A stretch of 39,454 nt of DNA from an uncultured Coriobacteriaceae bacterium (GCA_902780305.1 CACZFB010000013.1:1-39454), one strand, 5' to 3'; numbered from the stretch's first letter, positions 1 to 8,809 are shown. Notes: a model not told the origin generated them from the letters alone. A program made the numbers and translations.

Positions 1-38
1 GGTACCAATGTGACATGCGCGCATGTCACATTGGTACC
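1..38. repeat. Perfect 38-bp palindrome
   Basis: The two 19-nt halves are exact reverse complements with no loop, and both ends are GGTACC. As RNA it would be a very stable hairpin; as DNA it could be a dimer operator or a cruciform. It touches the window edge, so a longer repeat unit cannot be excluded. There is no T-tract, so it is not a clear intrinsic terminator. No second copy was seen in the window. Confidence 0.9.
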
Positions 39-144
39 TCTTCCCAAACGGACACCGGGGGTCCGGGTTTAAAGGCGCCATTCGGTGGGTACGGCTATAC
101 TGGTGCTTGAAAGAAGGGTCCGGTCTCATGCGGGGAGGTATGAG

Positions 145-417
145 ATGATGTATCCCTATCTCACATTGGGCGATGGTACCGAGGTCGTGCACTCAGAGCT
201 GATTGATGACGAACTGGGCGGGAGGGTGCTCGTGCACTTTGAGCGCCCTGGGCGAAATGGCTTCGACTCAGTTCGCTTCGAGCTTCCGTCCTACGACATG
301 GAAGTGTGGGAGGGTGGATTCAGTGAGGAGGAGCTTCAGTCCCTCCGTGAGTTTCTCGCGTCAAACGCCCACCTTCTGTTTAGATATGCGGCAGAGGGAG
401 GGTTGAAGATTGCCTAG
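145..417 (+). CDS. Hypothetical protein, partner of a DUF4160 gene
   Basis: A 90-residue soluble acidic protein starting MMYPYLTLGDG. I prefer the ATG at 145 over the GTG at 85 because GGGGAGG lies about seven bases upstream of 145 and nothing comparable precedes 85. It contains a beta-rich stretch (VLVHFERP, FDSVRFELPSY) and a C-terminal helical tail, with no signal peptide or membrane segment. The stop overlaps the next gene's TTG start by eight bases, so the two are translationally coupled. Small proteins of this appearance are often found before DUF4160 genes, sometimes in toxin-antitoxin-like arrangements. Its biochemical role is unknown to me. Confidence 0.8.
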   Translation: MMYPYLTLGDGTEVVHSELIDDELGGRVLVHFERPGRNGFDSVRFELPSYDMEVWEGGFSEEELQSLREFLASNAHLLFRYAAEGGLKIA

Positions 418-688
418 CATCCTCATCGTGCACGGGTATCGGGTCTATTTTTGGTCGAATGAGCTTGGCGAGCCCATACACGTTCATGTTAAGAAGGGCG
501 ACCCATCGCAAAACGCGACTAAGGTCTGGCTTACAAGAGCAGGCGGATGCGTGCTAGCCCACAATGATGGTCGAATACCCTCTCACGATTTACGGGAGCT
601 CATGGACATAATATCGGCCAACCACGCCAGGATAGTTGAGACATGGTGCAAGTTCTTCCACGTCGATAAGCCAAGTTACATTTGTTAA
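410..688 (+). CDS. DUF4160 family protein
   Basis: A 92-residue protein whose N-terminus MPSILIVHGYRVYFWSNE and following GEPIHVHV are the hallmark of DUF4160. The start is a TTG overlapping the preceding gene by eight bases; it is chosen because family members begin with MPS or MPT immediately before this motif. The His-x-His pair and C-terminal helix (HDLRELMDIISANHARIVETWCKFF) are visible. DUF4160 genes commonly sit in two-gene cassettes with DUF2442-like or other small proteins and are suspected toxin-antitoxin or stress modules, but the activity is not established. No dedicated promoter is visible; expression should follow the upstream gene. Confidence 0.85.
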   Translation: MPSILIVHGYRVYFWSNELGEPIHVHVKKGDPSQNATKVWLTRAGGCVLAHNDGRIPSHDLRELMDIISANHARIVETWCKFFHVDKPSYIC

Positions 689-801
689 TGAGGCAGCAAG
701 ATGTCCCGCAATCGGACGTTGCGCGTACTATTCAACCCCTGTTAGACCACCGTTGACGTCGTTCGGCACCTCGTTAATGCCCGAGCTCTCCCGTATTGCG
801 T

Positions 802-828
802 CGGCTGCCGCGGACACCGAGGCAGCCG
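802..828. terminator. GC-rich hairpin after the DUF4160 cassette
   Basis: CGGCTGCC (802-809) pairs with GGCAGCCG (821-828) around an 11-nt loop. There is no T-tract, so terminator function is only possible. It lies between the plus-strand cassette and the minus-strand protease end. Confidence 0.3.
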
Positions 829-834
829 GGCGAC

Positions 835-863
835 TGAGAAAAGGGGTTTGGCCCCTTTTCTCA
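835..863. repeat. 29-bp hairpin repeat, copy 1 (TGAGAAAAGGGG family)
   Basis: TGAGAAAAGGGG, loop TTTGG, CCCCTTTTCTCA. Pairing extends two further bases on each side (833-865). The stop codon of the minus-strand M16C protease (861-863) lies inside the right arm, so the hairpin forms at the very end of that transcript. Identical 12-nt arms recur at 3826-3854 and 38497-38525. Probable terminator or mRNA 3'-end stabiliser. Confidence 0.9.
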
Positions 864-3809
864 GTTTTGCGATGCGCCCATAAGGTCCACGACGGTATCG
901 AACGTGACGCCCGAGGCCTCGATGGCCGCCGCCGGGGCAAAGACGCATACGGAGCGGCTCGTGGCTATGTCTCGAAGCGGCTGTGCCAGGTCGCGCAGCG
1001 CTTCGGGTGTGGCGGCTAGCAGCTGGGCGCGCACCTTCGCGCGCCAGTCCACGGGTTTGCCCGCAAGCCGCAGCGTATCCTGCCGACGCGCGATCTGGCG
1101 CGGCTTCGCCGGCGAGTCGTGCGACGCGACGGCCGAAACCACGTAGCCCACGAACTCGTCGTCGGTGGGCTCCCAGCTCGCCAGCCAGTCACTCGTCGCG
1201 TCGTAGCGCGCGAGTGTGGCGTCGATGCCAGGGTCGCGATACGACCAGAACTGCTGCAGACCGGTCTGCGTATGCCTGAATCCCGTACCATAGGCACCGC
1301 CCTTAACGCGCACCTCGTTCCACAGGTAGTCGTACGAGAGAACCCTCTGGCACACGCTCCACAGGCCAAGGTTGTCCACGTCGTGGCGCGACTTGCCCGT
1401 GCCGGCACCCACATAGCACACGTTCGAGGGAATCACGAACGCCTCGTTTGCGGGCGCGGGCGTGGGAATCTCCAACTTGTGGACCGATTCCCCAGCATGG
1501 GGCAGCCCCAGCTCACCACCTGCCGCCCAATAGGCGTCTCGGTCCTGCGCCGATCCCACGAAGCTCACCAGCACGTTGTTGGCCACAAACACGCGGGCCG
1601 CCACCTGCGCGAGACGATGCGAAACCTCGTCCTTCCTCGCGTCCCAATCCGCCAACAACTCCTTGAGGAATCGATAGTAGTCGACGCCCGAGACCCAACC
1701 GCTCATCACGGCCGCAACGCTGTACTGCGTGCCAAGGCGCGCCATGGCCGCGGCATGTCCGGCGTTGACGAACTGCTGCTCCAGCACAATGCGACGCTGC
1801 TGCAGAATCGCCAGAATGCGGTCGGTGTCGGCGAAGTCCGTCTTGCCCCACACCTCGCACGGAATCTGGGCCAGACGCTCGACCTTCTCGGAAAGGGCCG
1901 AGGCGCTCACCACGAGGTAGGGCGCGCACTCCAGCAGGCTGTCGTCGTACGCATAGATGTCCGCAAAGAAGCTGAGAGACCCCAGGTTGAGCTCGATGAG
2001 CGTGTCGAGCGATGCGGCGTCGCGCTCGCTCGTGCCCAGCTTGCCCAGGAGGTCGCACAGCACGCCCACGTAGGGGATGTCCTCGAAGGCAAGACCGCGC
2101 AAGTCGAAGTAGTGGTATACGTAGTCGATGTGGCGCGTGTCCAGGTCGTGCCACACGCAAGGCAGCGGTGCGGCGACCTCAACGCCAGCGGGGTCTTCGC
2201 GCGCATCGTCGATGTCGGCCAACGCAAGGCGTGGAAGCTTGGCGACGTCCGCCGGATCGTCCGGAGCCTCCTGCTCGGTCCGTAGGGCTGCGACCTCCTC
2301 GTTAATGCGGGCGCGGTCCTCGTCGCTGAGCGTGACAGCACGCTCGGCGAGCTCTGCCGCCTCCTGCGCGGCAGCCCCCTCCTCCACGGGCACGAGCTCG
2401 ACCCGCGCGCAATGCTCGCTCTGGCACACCACCTCGCGCAGCAGCCCCTCGAAGTAGCCGTCGTCGAGCCCCGCCTTCATGTGAGCGAGCTCGTCCTCGT
2501 AGCGCAGGTAGTCCACCGGCCTGGCGTCATCGTACAGCCAGCTCGACATAGCCTGTATGGCAACCGCGATGCCCGTGGGATACGGGCCGAAGTCCTGCTC
2601 GCGCAGATTGAACTCAGCCTGAGCCAGCGACGCCGCAAGCTGGTCGTGTCCTATGCCCTCATCGGCCAGCTTGGCACAGGTCGTCTGGACCAGCTCCTCG
2701 AACCGGCTCGCGACACCCTCCTTGGCGCCCTTGAGCTGGATTACCACGCGCGGCTGCAGCTCGCCGTCCATAAGCGAGACCACCACGTCGTCCGCCAGGC
2801 CGGCATCCAGGAGCGCGCGCTTGAGCGGTGCCTCGTTGGAGCCCGCCAAGGCGTCAAACAGCACGTCGCACGCCAGCACGCGCTCGCGGTCTGCGGCGGT
2901 TCCAATTACGTAGCCCAAGGCCACCGAGGCGTTCTCGGGCGCCGTGTCCATCTCCACGCTTGTGGGCTGTGCCGCGACGGGCGTCTGCAGCTCCAGGGGA
3001 TTGGGGGCTCCCGCACCACGTGCGGCGGCAGCGGCAAGGCGCTCGCCCACAAAGGCAAGCTCACGCTCCACGTCCAGGTCACCATACAGGATCACGTAGC
3101 TGTTCGAGAGGTCGTAGTGGCGGGCATGGGAGTCCAGGAACTCCTCGTACGACAGCGTGGGGATTGCCCGCGGGTCGCCACCAGACTCAAAACGATAGGC
3201 GGTGTTGGGAAAGAGCGCCCGGTCCATCGCCAGGCCAAGCACGTCGTCGGGGTCGGACGTGGCACCCTTCATCTCGTTGAACACGACGCCGTTGTATGCC
3301 AGGCGACCGTCCTCGCCTAGCTCGTAGTGCCAGCCCTCCTGCTCGAAGATGCGCGGACGGGTGTAGATGTTGGGATGCAGCACCGCGTCCAAGTACACGT
3401 CCATCAGGTTCTCGAGGTCGGCGACGTTGGTGGAGGCGACTGGATACATGGTCTTGTCACCAAAGGTCATGGCGTTGAGGAAGGTCTGCATGGACGTCTT
3501 GAGCAGGTTGACGAAGGGCTCCTTAACCGGGAAGCGCTCGGACCCGCACAGCACCGAGTGCTCGATTATGTGGAAGACGCCCTTGTCGTTGGCAGGCGGC
3601 GTCTTAAACGCGATGGAGAAGACCTTGTTCTCGTCGTCACAGGCAATCCACAGCGTTCGGGCGCCGGACTGCTCGTGACGCATAACGTACGCGACGCCCG
3701 AGAGCTCGGGAAGCGCAATCACGTCGATCACCACGAAGCCCGCATGCGTGGTCCCCACTCCCATCTGGTCCATGGGCGCTGCATAGTCTTTTTTTTGCGT
3801 GCTGCTCAT
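861..3809 (-). CDS. M16C-family zinc metalloprotease (presequence protease / insulinase type)
   Basis: A 982-residue protein. The inverted zinc motif HxxEH is seen as HIIEH at residues 80-84, followed by the typical M16C block SVLCGSERFPVKEPFVNLLK and the AMTFGDKTMYPVAST signature. Length matches single-chain M16C enzymes (about 970-1000 residues, four homologous domains forming a closed chamber). It has no signal peptide, so it is likely cytosolic and degrades peptides. The ATG at 3809 is supported by GGAGGT six bases upstream. It is monocistronic and bracketed by two oppositely oriented copies of the 29-bp hairpin repeat; its stop codon lies within one arm. M16C proteases of this kind are widespread in anaerobic Gram-positives. 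The exact substrate is unknown. Confidence 0.92.
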   Translation of the reverse strand: MSSTQKKDYAAPMDQMGVGTTHAGFVVIDVIALPELSGVAYVMRHEQSGARTLWIACDDENKVFSIAFKTPPANDKGVFHIIEHSVLCGSERFPVKEPFVNLLKTSMQTFLNAMTFGDKTMYPVASTNVADLENLMDVYLDAVLHPNIYTRPRIFEQEGWHYELGEDGRLAYNGVVFNEMKGATSDPDDVLGLAMDRALFPNTAYRFESGGDPRAIPTLSYEEFLDSHARHYDLSNSYVILYGDLDVERELAFVGERLAAAAARGAGAPNPLELQTPVAAQPTSVEMDTAPENASVALGYVIGTAADRERVLACDVLFDALAGSNEAPLKRALLDAGLADDVVVSLMDGELQPRVVIQLKGAKEGVASRFEELVQTTCAKLADEGIGHDQLAASLAQAEFNLREQDFGPYPTGIAVAIQAMSSWLYDDARPVDYLRYEDELAHMKAGLDDGYFEGLLREVVCQSEHCARVELVPVEEGAAAQEAAELAERAVTLSDEDRARINEEVAALRTEQEAPDDPADVAKLPRLALADIDDAREDPAGVEVAAPLPCVWHDLDTRHIDYVYHYFDLRGLAFEDIPYVGVLCDLLGKLGTSERDAASLDTLIELNLGSLSFFADIYAYDDSLLECAPYLVVSASALSEKVERLAQIPCEVWGKTDFADTDRILAILQQRRIVLEQQFVNAGHAAAMARLGTQYSVAAVMSGWVSGVDYYRFLKELLADWDARKDEVSHRLAQVAARVFVANNVLVSFVGSAQDRDAYWAAGGELGLPHAGESVHKLEIPTPAPANEAFVIPSNVCYVGAGTGKSRHDVDNLGLWSVCQRVLSYDYLWNEVRVKGGAYGTGFRHTQTGLQQFWSYRDPGIDATLARYDATSDWLASWEPTDDEFVGYVVSAVASHDSPAKPRQIARRQDTLRLAGKPVDWRAKVRAQLLAATPEALRDLAQPLRDIATSRSVCVFAPAAAIEASGVTFDTVVDLMGASQN

Positions 3810-3825
3810 AAGCTACCTCCAAAAA

Positions 3826-3854
3826 TGAGAAAAGGGGCCAAACCCCTTTTCTCA
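3826..3854. repeat. 29-bp hairpin repeat, copy 2
   Basis: Same 12-nt arms as copy 1, with loop CCAAA, so the unit is in the opposite orientation. It lies 23 bases downstream of the stop of the minus-strand secreted protein and just upstream of the M16C ribosome binding site, in a position to terminate the former transcript. A promoter for the protease would have to overlap or follow it. Confidence 0.9.
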
Positions 3855-3877
3855 GATTGCGCCTTGTTTGCTTGCCG

Positions 3878-5005
3878 TTAGATGTTGTCCATCTCGGAGA
3901 GGACCAACGAGTACCACTCCGGGTAGATGTCCTCCCCGGAGTACATCTCGGCACCCTCGAGCGTGACGGTGCTGCCATAGGTTTTGGCATAGCCCTCCAC
4001 ATGGTCGCGAATCGCGCTGTCCCAGTCGTCCCAGCTCGCGCTTCCCCAGCCCCAGGCATTGTGGGGCAAGAAGCACACCTCGCCCTTGCCGCTCTCTATG
4101 CACGAGATGGCCGGCGAGACGCGCGGGTCCACGCCGTAGTCGGCGGCTGCCTGGGCAAACGCCGCGCCGTGTCCCTCCAGGGCCGTTCCCGCCAGATACG
4201 CGTCGATGCGCGCCGCCCAGTCGCTCACCTCGGAGTTCGTGGTGTTCTCCACGATGGGGTTGGTGTCCAGCTCGGGCTCGGAAGGCAGCTCGACCTTGGT
4301 CGTGTTGCCGGACTTCGTGGTAATGGTGGCCTCTTCGCCCGATTCGCCGTCCGTCTGGCTGGAGGACGACCCTGCCGTCTTCGAAGTGCCCTTGTTGATG
4401 GTCTCCTGCACCGCGGCAAGCACCTCGCCACGCCTGGTGGCCTCCGAGGCAACCGTCGCGTTAGCACGCTTTTGCGCCTCCTGCTTGGTAGCGCGCGCCT
4501 GCTCCAGCGCCACACGCGCATCCTCCTGCTTCTGCACGGCAACATCTCGGTCGGCACTCAGCGCGAGCTGCGTTTGGGTAAGCTCGCGCTCCAACGACAC
4601 GAGCGCCTGCACCTCGTTGGTGTTGCGCTCGTGGATGGTATCGATGTAGCGTATGGTCGAGATAAAGTCGTTGAAGCTCTCCGCCGAGAGCAGCAGGTCC
4701 AGAAGGCCGGGCGAATTCTGCTGGAACTTGTACAGATTCCTAATCGAGGCCGCGGTCTTTGCGCGCTGCTCGGGAAGACGGGCCTGAATGTCGGCGGTCT
4801 TCTCCTCGTTTTGCGCAATTTGCTCCTCGATGCGCTCGACTTCCTCCTCTGCCGCCCGGTACTCGGCAGTGGCCTGCTCCACGCGGTTTACCAAATCGTC
4901 GTTTGTCGCGGCATACGCTCGCACGCCGCCCAGGCACAGCGACGCGGCCAAGGCGACCGACCCCACTGCGGGCACGATGGTATGAGCAAGTCCTCGAAGG
5001 TTCAT
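3878..5005 (-). CDS. Secreted coiled-coil peptidoglycan-hydrolase-like protein (PcsB/CwlO-like N-terminus, lysozyme-like C-terminus)
   Basis: A 375-residue protein. Residues 1-33 form a signal peptide ending in RAYA before ATNDD. Residues about 35-210 are a long heptad-like coiled coil rich in Glu, Gln and Arg, resembling the PcsB/CwlO/RipA N-terminal domain that docks with FtsEX. A Ser/Thr/Glu-rich linker (about 205-260) leads to a C-terminal domain with AISCIESGKGEVCF followed by HNAWGWGSASWDDW. This looks like a lysozyme/SLT-type fold with a candidate catalytic Glu in CIESG and two Cys that could form a disulfide. The expected role is cell-wall remodelling outside the membrane. The ATG at 5005 has GGAGGC upstream. 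The C-terminal family assignment is inference; NlpC/P60 or CHAP motifs are absent. Confidence 0.75.
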   Translation of the reverse strand: MNLRGLAHTIVPAVGSVALAASLCLGGVRAYAATNDDLVNRVEQATAEYRAAEEEVERIEEQIAQNEEKTADIQARLPEQRAKTAASIRNLYKFQQNSPGLLDLLLSAESFNDFISTIRYIDTIHERNTNEVQALVSLERELTQTQLALSADRDVAVQKQEDARVALEQARATKQEAQKRANATVASEATRRGEVLAAVQETINKGTSKTAGSSSSQTDGESGEEATITTKSGNTTKVELPSEPELDTNPIVENTTNSEVSDWAARIDAYLAGTALEGHGAAFAQAAADYGVDPRVSPAISCIESGKGEVCFLPHNAWGWGSASWDDWDSAIRDHVEGYAKTYGSTVTLEGAEMYSGEDIYPEWYSLVLSEMDNI

Positions 5006-5186
5006 AGATGCCTCCGTGGTTGGGCTACAGATTTGATTATTCTACGCCATATATACACGAGTCACCGTATATCCACGGCTTTCGCGTACTTGGGCAGCTC
5101 GCAGGCACCCGAGGCTCAGTCCCCCGGGCGGCGGCGAGCCGTCCCCTCTTCGTCCCTTTGCGTGCGACCGTGATCCGGCCGCAGAC

Positions 5187-5648
5187 CTACTTCACGACCA
5201 GCGTGTCGCACCCGGGGATGCGCGAGAGGAACGTGGACGTGGAGCCCATGAGCGCATACCTAAAGTTGGAGAGGCCCAGGGCACCGCAGATGATGAGGTC
5301 AGGCTTCACCACGTCGATCATCTCGTCGCGCAGGGTCTCGCGCACGCGGCCAATCTTAACCAGGAGCTCGACCTTGCGAATCTGGGGCTCCATCTCGCAC
5401 TCGGCGATCTGCGGGGCGATGCCCTCGCGGAAGCTCTTCTCGAGCGTGTCGAGCAGCTCGAGCGGATAGGAGCCGGCCGTCTCGAGCGAGGTGGAATCCA
5501 CCACGTGCCCTATGTAGAGCTCTGCGTTGTTGTTGGCGGCAATGATGATGGCGCGCTGAATGACGAGCTCCTGCTGCGGGGTTCCGTCCACGGCAACAAA
5601 GATGCGATCGTAACCAAGCGACTGATAGTTTGGCGCGGGAACGTTCAT
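5187..5648 (-). CDS. Universal stress protein (UspA family), ATP-binding type
   Basis: A 153-residue cytosolic protein. The Usp fold starts YDRIFVAVDGTPQQELVIQRA. The C-terminal nucleotide-binding signature G-x2-G-x9-G-(S/T) is present as GALG...MGST near residues 121-137, so this is an ATP-binding subtype. The ATG at 5648 is chosen over upstream in-frame codons because AGGAGG lies four to five bases before it and the family start fits. It is monocistronic and divergent from uppP, with 164 bases between the two starts. Likely role: stress or energy-limitation response, partner unknown. Confidence 0.92.
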   Translation of the reverse strand: MNVPAPNYQSLGYDRIFVAVDGTPQQELVIQRAIIIAANNNAELYIGHVVDSTSLETAGSYPLELLDTLEKSFREGIAPQIAECEMEPQIRKVELLVKIGRVRETLRDEMIDVVKPDLIICGALGLSNFRYALMGSTSTFLSRIPGCDTLVVK

Positions 5649-5812
5649 AGTACCTCCTTGTACGGCTGACTGTAGTCTAGCGGTATCGGCGCACAAATAC
5701 GCCCATGGATATGTGCGCGGTTGTGCTGGTTTGGTGTGCGGTTCGGCGCGGGGCGCGCGGCAGGTTCAATATGGTGCGTGCGCAAGGAGCCACACGCGAC
5801 GGAAGGATGACT

Positions 5813-6706
5813 GTGGAGATCGTGGAACTGCTCAAGGCGGCGCTGTTCGGCTTGGTGGAGGGCATCACCGAATGGCTGCCGGTGTCCAGCACCGGTCACA
5901 TGCTGCTGCTCGACCAGTTTGTTAAGCTCGACGTAAGCAAGGACTTTTGGGACATGTTCCTGGTGGTTATCCAGCTCGGCGCCATTCTGGCCGTGTGCGT
6001 GCTGTTCTTCCACCAGCTCAATCCCTTCTCGCCAAAGAAGTCGCCCGACCAGAAGCGCTCCACCTGGCGTCTGTGGGCGCAGGTCGTGGTGGCATGCATC
6101 CCCGCGGCGGCCATCGGCATCCCCCTCGATGACTGGATGGAGGAGCACCTGGGTAGTCCGTTCGTGGTTGCCGGGGCCCTCATCGCCTACGGCATAGCCT
6201 TTATCGTTATCGAGACCATTCGCGAGCGCAAGCCCAGCGGCTCGCACTTCGCCTCGCAAAAGCGGGGCGCGTTGGCGCTCACCAACGATGCGAACGCCCC
6301 GGTGCAACGGGTCGAGGACCTTGGCTGGGGCACAGCGCTTGGCATTGGCGTCTTCCAGATCCTCTCCATCGTGCCAGGTACCTCCCGCTCGGGGTCAACG
6401 ATCATCGGCGGCCTGCTGCTGGGCTGCTCACGTGCCGTGGCGGCGGAGTTCACCTTCTATTTGGCCATTCCCGTTATGCTGGGGGCAAGCGGGCTGCGCC
6501 TGGTAAAGTTCTTCCTCAAGGGCAGCTCGTTCGCCGCGCAGGAGCTCGCCATTCTGGGCGTGGGATGCGTCGTGGCCTTCGTGGTGTCGATGCTGGCCAT
6601 TCGCTTCCTCATGGGCTTCGTGAAGAAGCACGACTTCAAGCCGTTTGGCTGGTATCGCATCGCGCTGGGCATCGTGGTAATCGCGTACTTCGCGTTCGCG
6701 CGCTAG
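5813..6706 (+). CDS. uppP: Undecaprenyl-diphosphatase (BacA/UppP)
   Basis: A 297-residue polytopic membrane enzyme that dephosphorylates undecaprenyl pyrophosphate, recycling the lipid carrier for peptidoglycan and surface polymers. Signatures are EGITEWLPVSSTGH near the N-terminus and PGTSRSGST in the second half, both catalytic-site motifs of the family, among multiple hydrophobic segments. Start choice: GTG at 5813 has GGAAGG six bases upstream and gives MEIVELLK, the usual family N-terminus. The ATG at 5807, two codons earlier, has the same GGAAGG directly abutting it, which is poor spacing. The glycerate kinase gene follows after ten bases, so they probably share a transcript. The function fits the glycopolymer cluster downstream. 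Confidence 0.95.
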   Translation: MEIVELLKAALFGLVEGITEWLPVSSTGHMLLLDQFVKLDVSKDFWDMFLVVIQLGAILAVCVLFFHQLNPFSPKKSPDQKRSTWRLWAQVVVACIPAAAIGIPLDDWMEEHLGSPFVVAGALIAYGIAFIVIETIRERKPSGSHFASQKRGALALTNDANAPVQRVEDLGWGTALGIGVFQILSIVPGTSRSGSTIIGGLLLGCSRAVAAEFTFYLAIPVMLGASGLRLVKFFLKGSSFAAQELAILGVGCVVAFVVSMLAIRFLMGFVKKHDFKPFGWYRIALGIVVIAYFAFAR

Positions 6707-6716
6707 GGAGCAGACC

Positions 6717-7856
6717 ATGACACGATTCCTGTTTGCGTCCGACTCGTTTAAGGGGACCATCTCGTCGGCGCGTGCCGCCGAGCTGCTTGCCATAGCCGCC
6801 CAAGAGTCGTTTCCGGGGGCCGCGACCACCGGCATCGCCGTCGCCGACGGCGGAGAGGGAACGGTGGAGGCTGTGGTGGCCGCCACGGGCGGCACCCTAC
6901 GCACCGCTCTGGTGTGCGGACCGCGCGGGGCAGCGGTCGAGGCATCCTACGGCATCCTTGAGGGCGGCGGGGCGATTATCGAGATGGCCGCAGCATCCGG
7001 ACTGCCCCTGCTTGAGCCGTGCGACCGAGACCCACGGCTCACCTCGACCTTTGGCACGGGCCAGCTCATCGCGCACGCGCTCGACGACGGGGCGCGCGAC
7101 GTGACGCTGGCCATTGGCGGCTCAGCCACCAACGACGGTGGCATGGGCTGCATGCGAGCCCTGGGCGCGCGGTTCCTCGACGCCGCCGGAGACGAGCTAG
7201 AAGGCACCGGCGCCGATCTGGCGCGCGTTGCCAGCATCGACCTGACCGGTCTGGACGCACGCGTCGCGCAGGCCAGGTTCCACGTGATGTGCGACGTGGA
7301 CAACCCCCTGCTTGGCGAGCGCGGCGCCACGCACGTGTTTGGCCCGCAAAAGGGTGCCTCGCCCGCCGTTGTGGACGAGCTGGAGGCCGGCATGGCGCAC
7401 TACGCGCGCGTGCTTGAGGCGACCTTCGCCGACTTCGACCCCGCCGACGACGGCATGGGCGCCGCGGGCGGCCTTGGCGCTGCCGCTCGCGCCTTCCTGC
7501 ACGCCGAGCTGCAGCCGGGCATAGAGCGCGTGCTCGATCTGGTGGGCTTCGACAACCTGCTCGCGGGCTGCGACGTGTGCGTTACCGGAGAGGGGCACGC
7601 CGACGCGCAGTCCGCCCACGGCAAGGTGATAAGCGGCATCGCCGCCCGCTGCAAGCGCGCGGGCATCGCGTGCGTGGCCATCGTGGGCGGCATGGACGCC
7701 GACGCCTGCGAGCTGCTGGACGTGGGCGTGGATGCGCTCGTCCCCACCGTGCTAGACGTCTGCACGCTGGACGACGCCCTTGCGCACGCCGAGCGCAACT
7801 ATCTGCTTGCCGCCCGCCGGGTCTTCTCGCTGCTCGCCCTTACGCCCCGCCACTGA
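6717..7856 (+). CDS. Glycerate kinase (GlxK/GarK family)
   Basis: A 379-residue cytosolic kinase phosphorylating D-glycerate (2- or 3-phosphoglycerate product, not decidable here) with ATP. The N-terminus [14 protein letters not shown] and the ADGGEGT motif (about residues 42-48) are characteristic. GGSATNDGG and FGPQKGAS further mark the family, and the length is typical (about 375-380). The ATG has GGGAG six bases upstream. It sits ten bases after uppP, so it is co-transcribed, although the pathways are unrelated. The tandem GGGACAGTCCC repeat begins at the base after its stop codon. Confidence 0.94.
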   Translation: MTRFLFASDSFKGTISSARAAELLAIAAQESFPGAATTGIAVADGGEGTVEAVVAATGGTLRTALVCGPRGAAVEASYGILEGGGAIIEMAAASGLPLLEPCDRDPRLTSTFGTGQLIAHALDDGARDVTLAIGGSATNDGGMGCMRALGARFLDAAGDELEGTGADLARVASIDLTGLDARVAQARFHVMCDVDNPLLGERGATHVFGPQKGASPAVVDELEAGMAHYARVLEATFADFDPADDGMGAAGGLGAAARAFLHAELQPGIERVLDLVGFDNLLAGCDVCVTGEGHADAQSAHGKVISGIAARCKRAGIACVAIVGGMDADACELLDVGVDALVPTVLDVCTLDDALAHAERNYLLAARRVFSLLALTPRH

Positions 7857-7960
7857 GGGACTGTCCCCTGGACACAAGGGACAGTCCCCTGGACACAAGG
7901 GACAGTCCCCTGGACACAAGGGACAGTCCCCTGGACACAAGGGACTGTCCCTTGTGTCCA
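7857..7960. repeat. Tandem GGGAC(A/T)GTCCC repeat, locus 1
   Basis: Four contiguous 21-bp units of the form GGGACAGTCCCCTGGACACAA (first unit with central T), starting at 7857, 7878, 7899 and 7920, end in a 20-bp partial unit at 7941-7960. Positions 7933-7959 form an inverted repeat with 13-nt arms around a single central base. There are no spacers, so it is not CRISPR. It lies between glycerate kinase and deoC, immediately after the former's stop. The same core recurs at 8810-8865, 14808-14882, 27144-27176 and 35231-35326. Confidence 0.95.
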
Positions 7961-8053
7961 GCGAGCGCCCACGACGGGATGCAAACTTCCCGGCGCGTCG
8001 CGGTTGCGTCGCGTGCTACCATGGGGCGGTTCACGACCCGGAAGGAGCACGCC

Positions 8054-8794
8054 ATGAGAAGCTATACGCTCGATGACCTCGCACGTCTTATCGACCACAC
8101 CAACCTGCATGCCGACGCGTCGGCAGACGACATGCGCCTGCTATGCAACGAGGCCCGCGCGCAGGGCTTTGCCATGGTAGCAGTCAACCAGGTGCAGGCG
8201 CATCTGTGCCACGAGCTTTTGGAGGGCTCAAACGTACACGTTGGCGCCGCCATATCGTTTCCGCTGGGACAGACCAGCATCTTCTCCAAAGTGCAGGACA
8301 CGCGCGACGCCATCGAGTGCGGTGCCGACGAGATCGACTACGTGGTAAACCTCACCGAGGTCAAGAACCAGAACTGGGACTATGTGCGCGAGGAGATGGA
8401 GTGCATCGTCGCGCTGTGCCGCGAGGGGCGTGGCGGCGGCACGACGGGCGCGAGCGACCCCGTCATCTCCAAGGTAATCTTCGAGAACTGCTATCTTACC
8501 GAGGACGAGAAGCTCGCACTGTGCAAGATTGCCAGCGAGGTGAGGCCCGACTTCATAAAGACCTCGACCGGCTTCGGCACGGGCGGTGCCACGCTCGACG
8601 ACGTGCGGCTTATGCGCGCCAACGTACCGGCGGAGGTTAAGGTAAAGGCCGCGGGCGGCATTCGCACCGCCGACGACTTCCTGGCGTACGTGCGCGCCGG
8701 TGCCGAGCGCATTGGCACCTCGGCCAGCATCGCCATCATCGAGGAGCTGCAGCGGCGTTTTCGCGCGGACGGCATCGAGACCATCGAGCTGTAG
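8054..8794 (+). CDS. deoC: Deoxyribose-phosphate aldolase
   Basis: A 246-residue class I aldolase that splits 2-deoxyribose-5-phosphate into glyceraldehyde-3-phosphate and acetaldehyde in deoxynucleoside catabolism. Catalytic elements are visible: ADEIDYVVN (Asp of the proton relay), [15 protein letters not shown] with the Schiff-base Lys, and VKAAGGIRT with the second active-site Lys. The ATG at 8054 is supported by GAAGGAG six bases upstream; earlier in-frame codons run through the 21-bp tandem repeat and the glycerate kinase gene and are artefacts. It is bracketed by two GGGACAGTCCC loci. No other deo genes are nearby. Confidence 0.96.
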   Translation: MRSYTLDDLARLIDHTNLHADASADDMRLLCNEARAQGFAMVAVNQVQAHLCHELLEGSNVHVGAAISFPLGQTSIFSKVQDTRDAIECGADEIDYVVNLTEVKNQNWDYVREEMECIVALCREGRGGGTTGASDPVISKVIFENCYLTEDEKLALCKIASEVRPDFIKTSTGFGTGGATLDDVRLMRANVPAEVKVKAAGGIRTADDFLAYVRAGAERIGTSASIAIIEELQRRFRADGIETIEL

Positions 8795-8809
8795 GTAAAC
8801 GAGCACACT

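Noticed and set aside
1119..2285. Long plus-strand open frames opposite the M16C protease (and similar ones opposite other genes, for example 10899-12848 and 33802-35016)
   Set aside because: High-GC codon bias opens antisense frames; their translations are low-complexity, His/Arg/Val-rich and have no ribosome binding sites, while the opposite strand carries clear protein families.
5107..5186. GC-rich stretch as a terminator of the universal stress protein gene
   Set aside because: Only a 5-bp stem (GGCTC/GAGCC) with a long loop and no T-tract could be drawn.
7857..7960. CRISPR-like tandem repeat array
   Set aside because: The 21-bp units are contiguous, with no unique spacers between them, no leader and no cas genes; the unit matches a dispersed palindrome family.
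7577..8053. Long N-terminal extension of DeoC, and short repetitive peptides encoded across the 21-bp repeats
   Set aside because: The frame crosses the glycerate kinase gene and the tandem repeat; DeoC's ribosome binding site and family start are at 8054.
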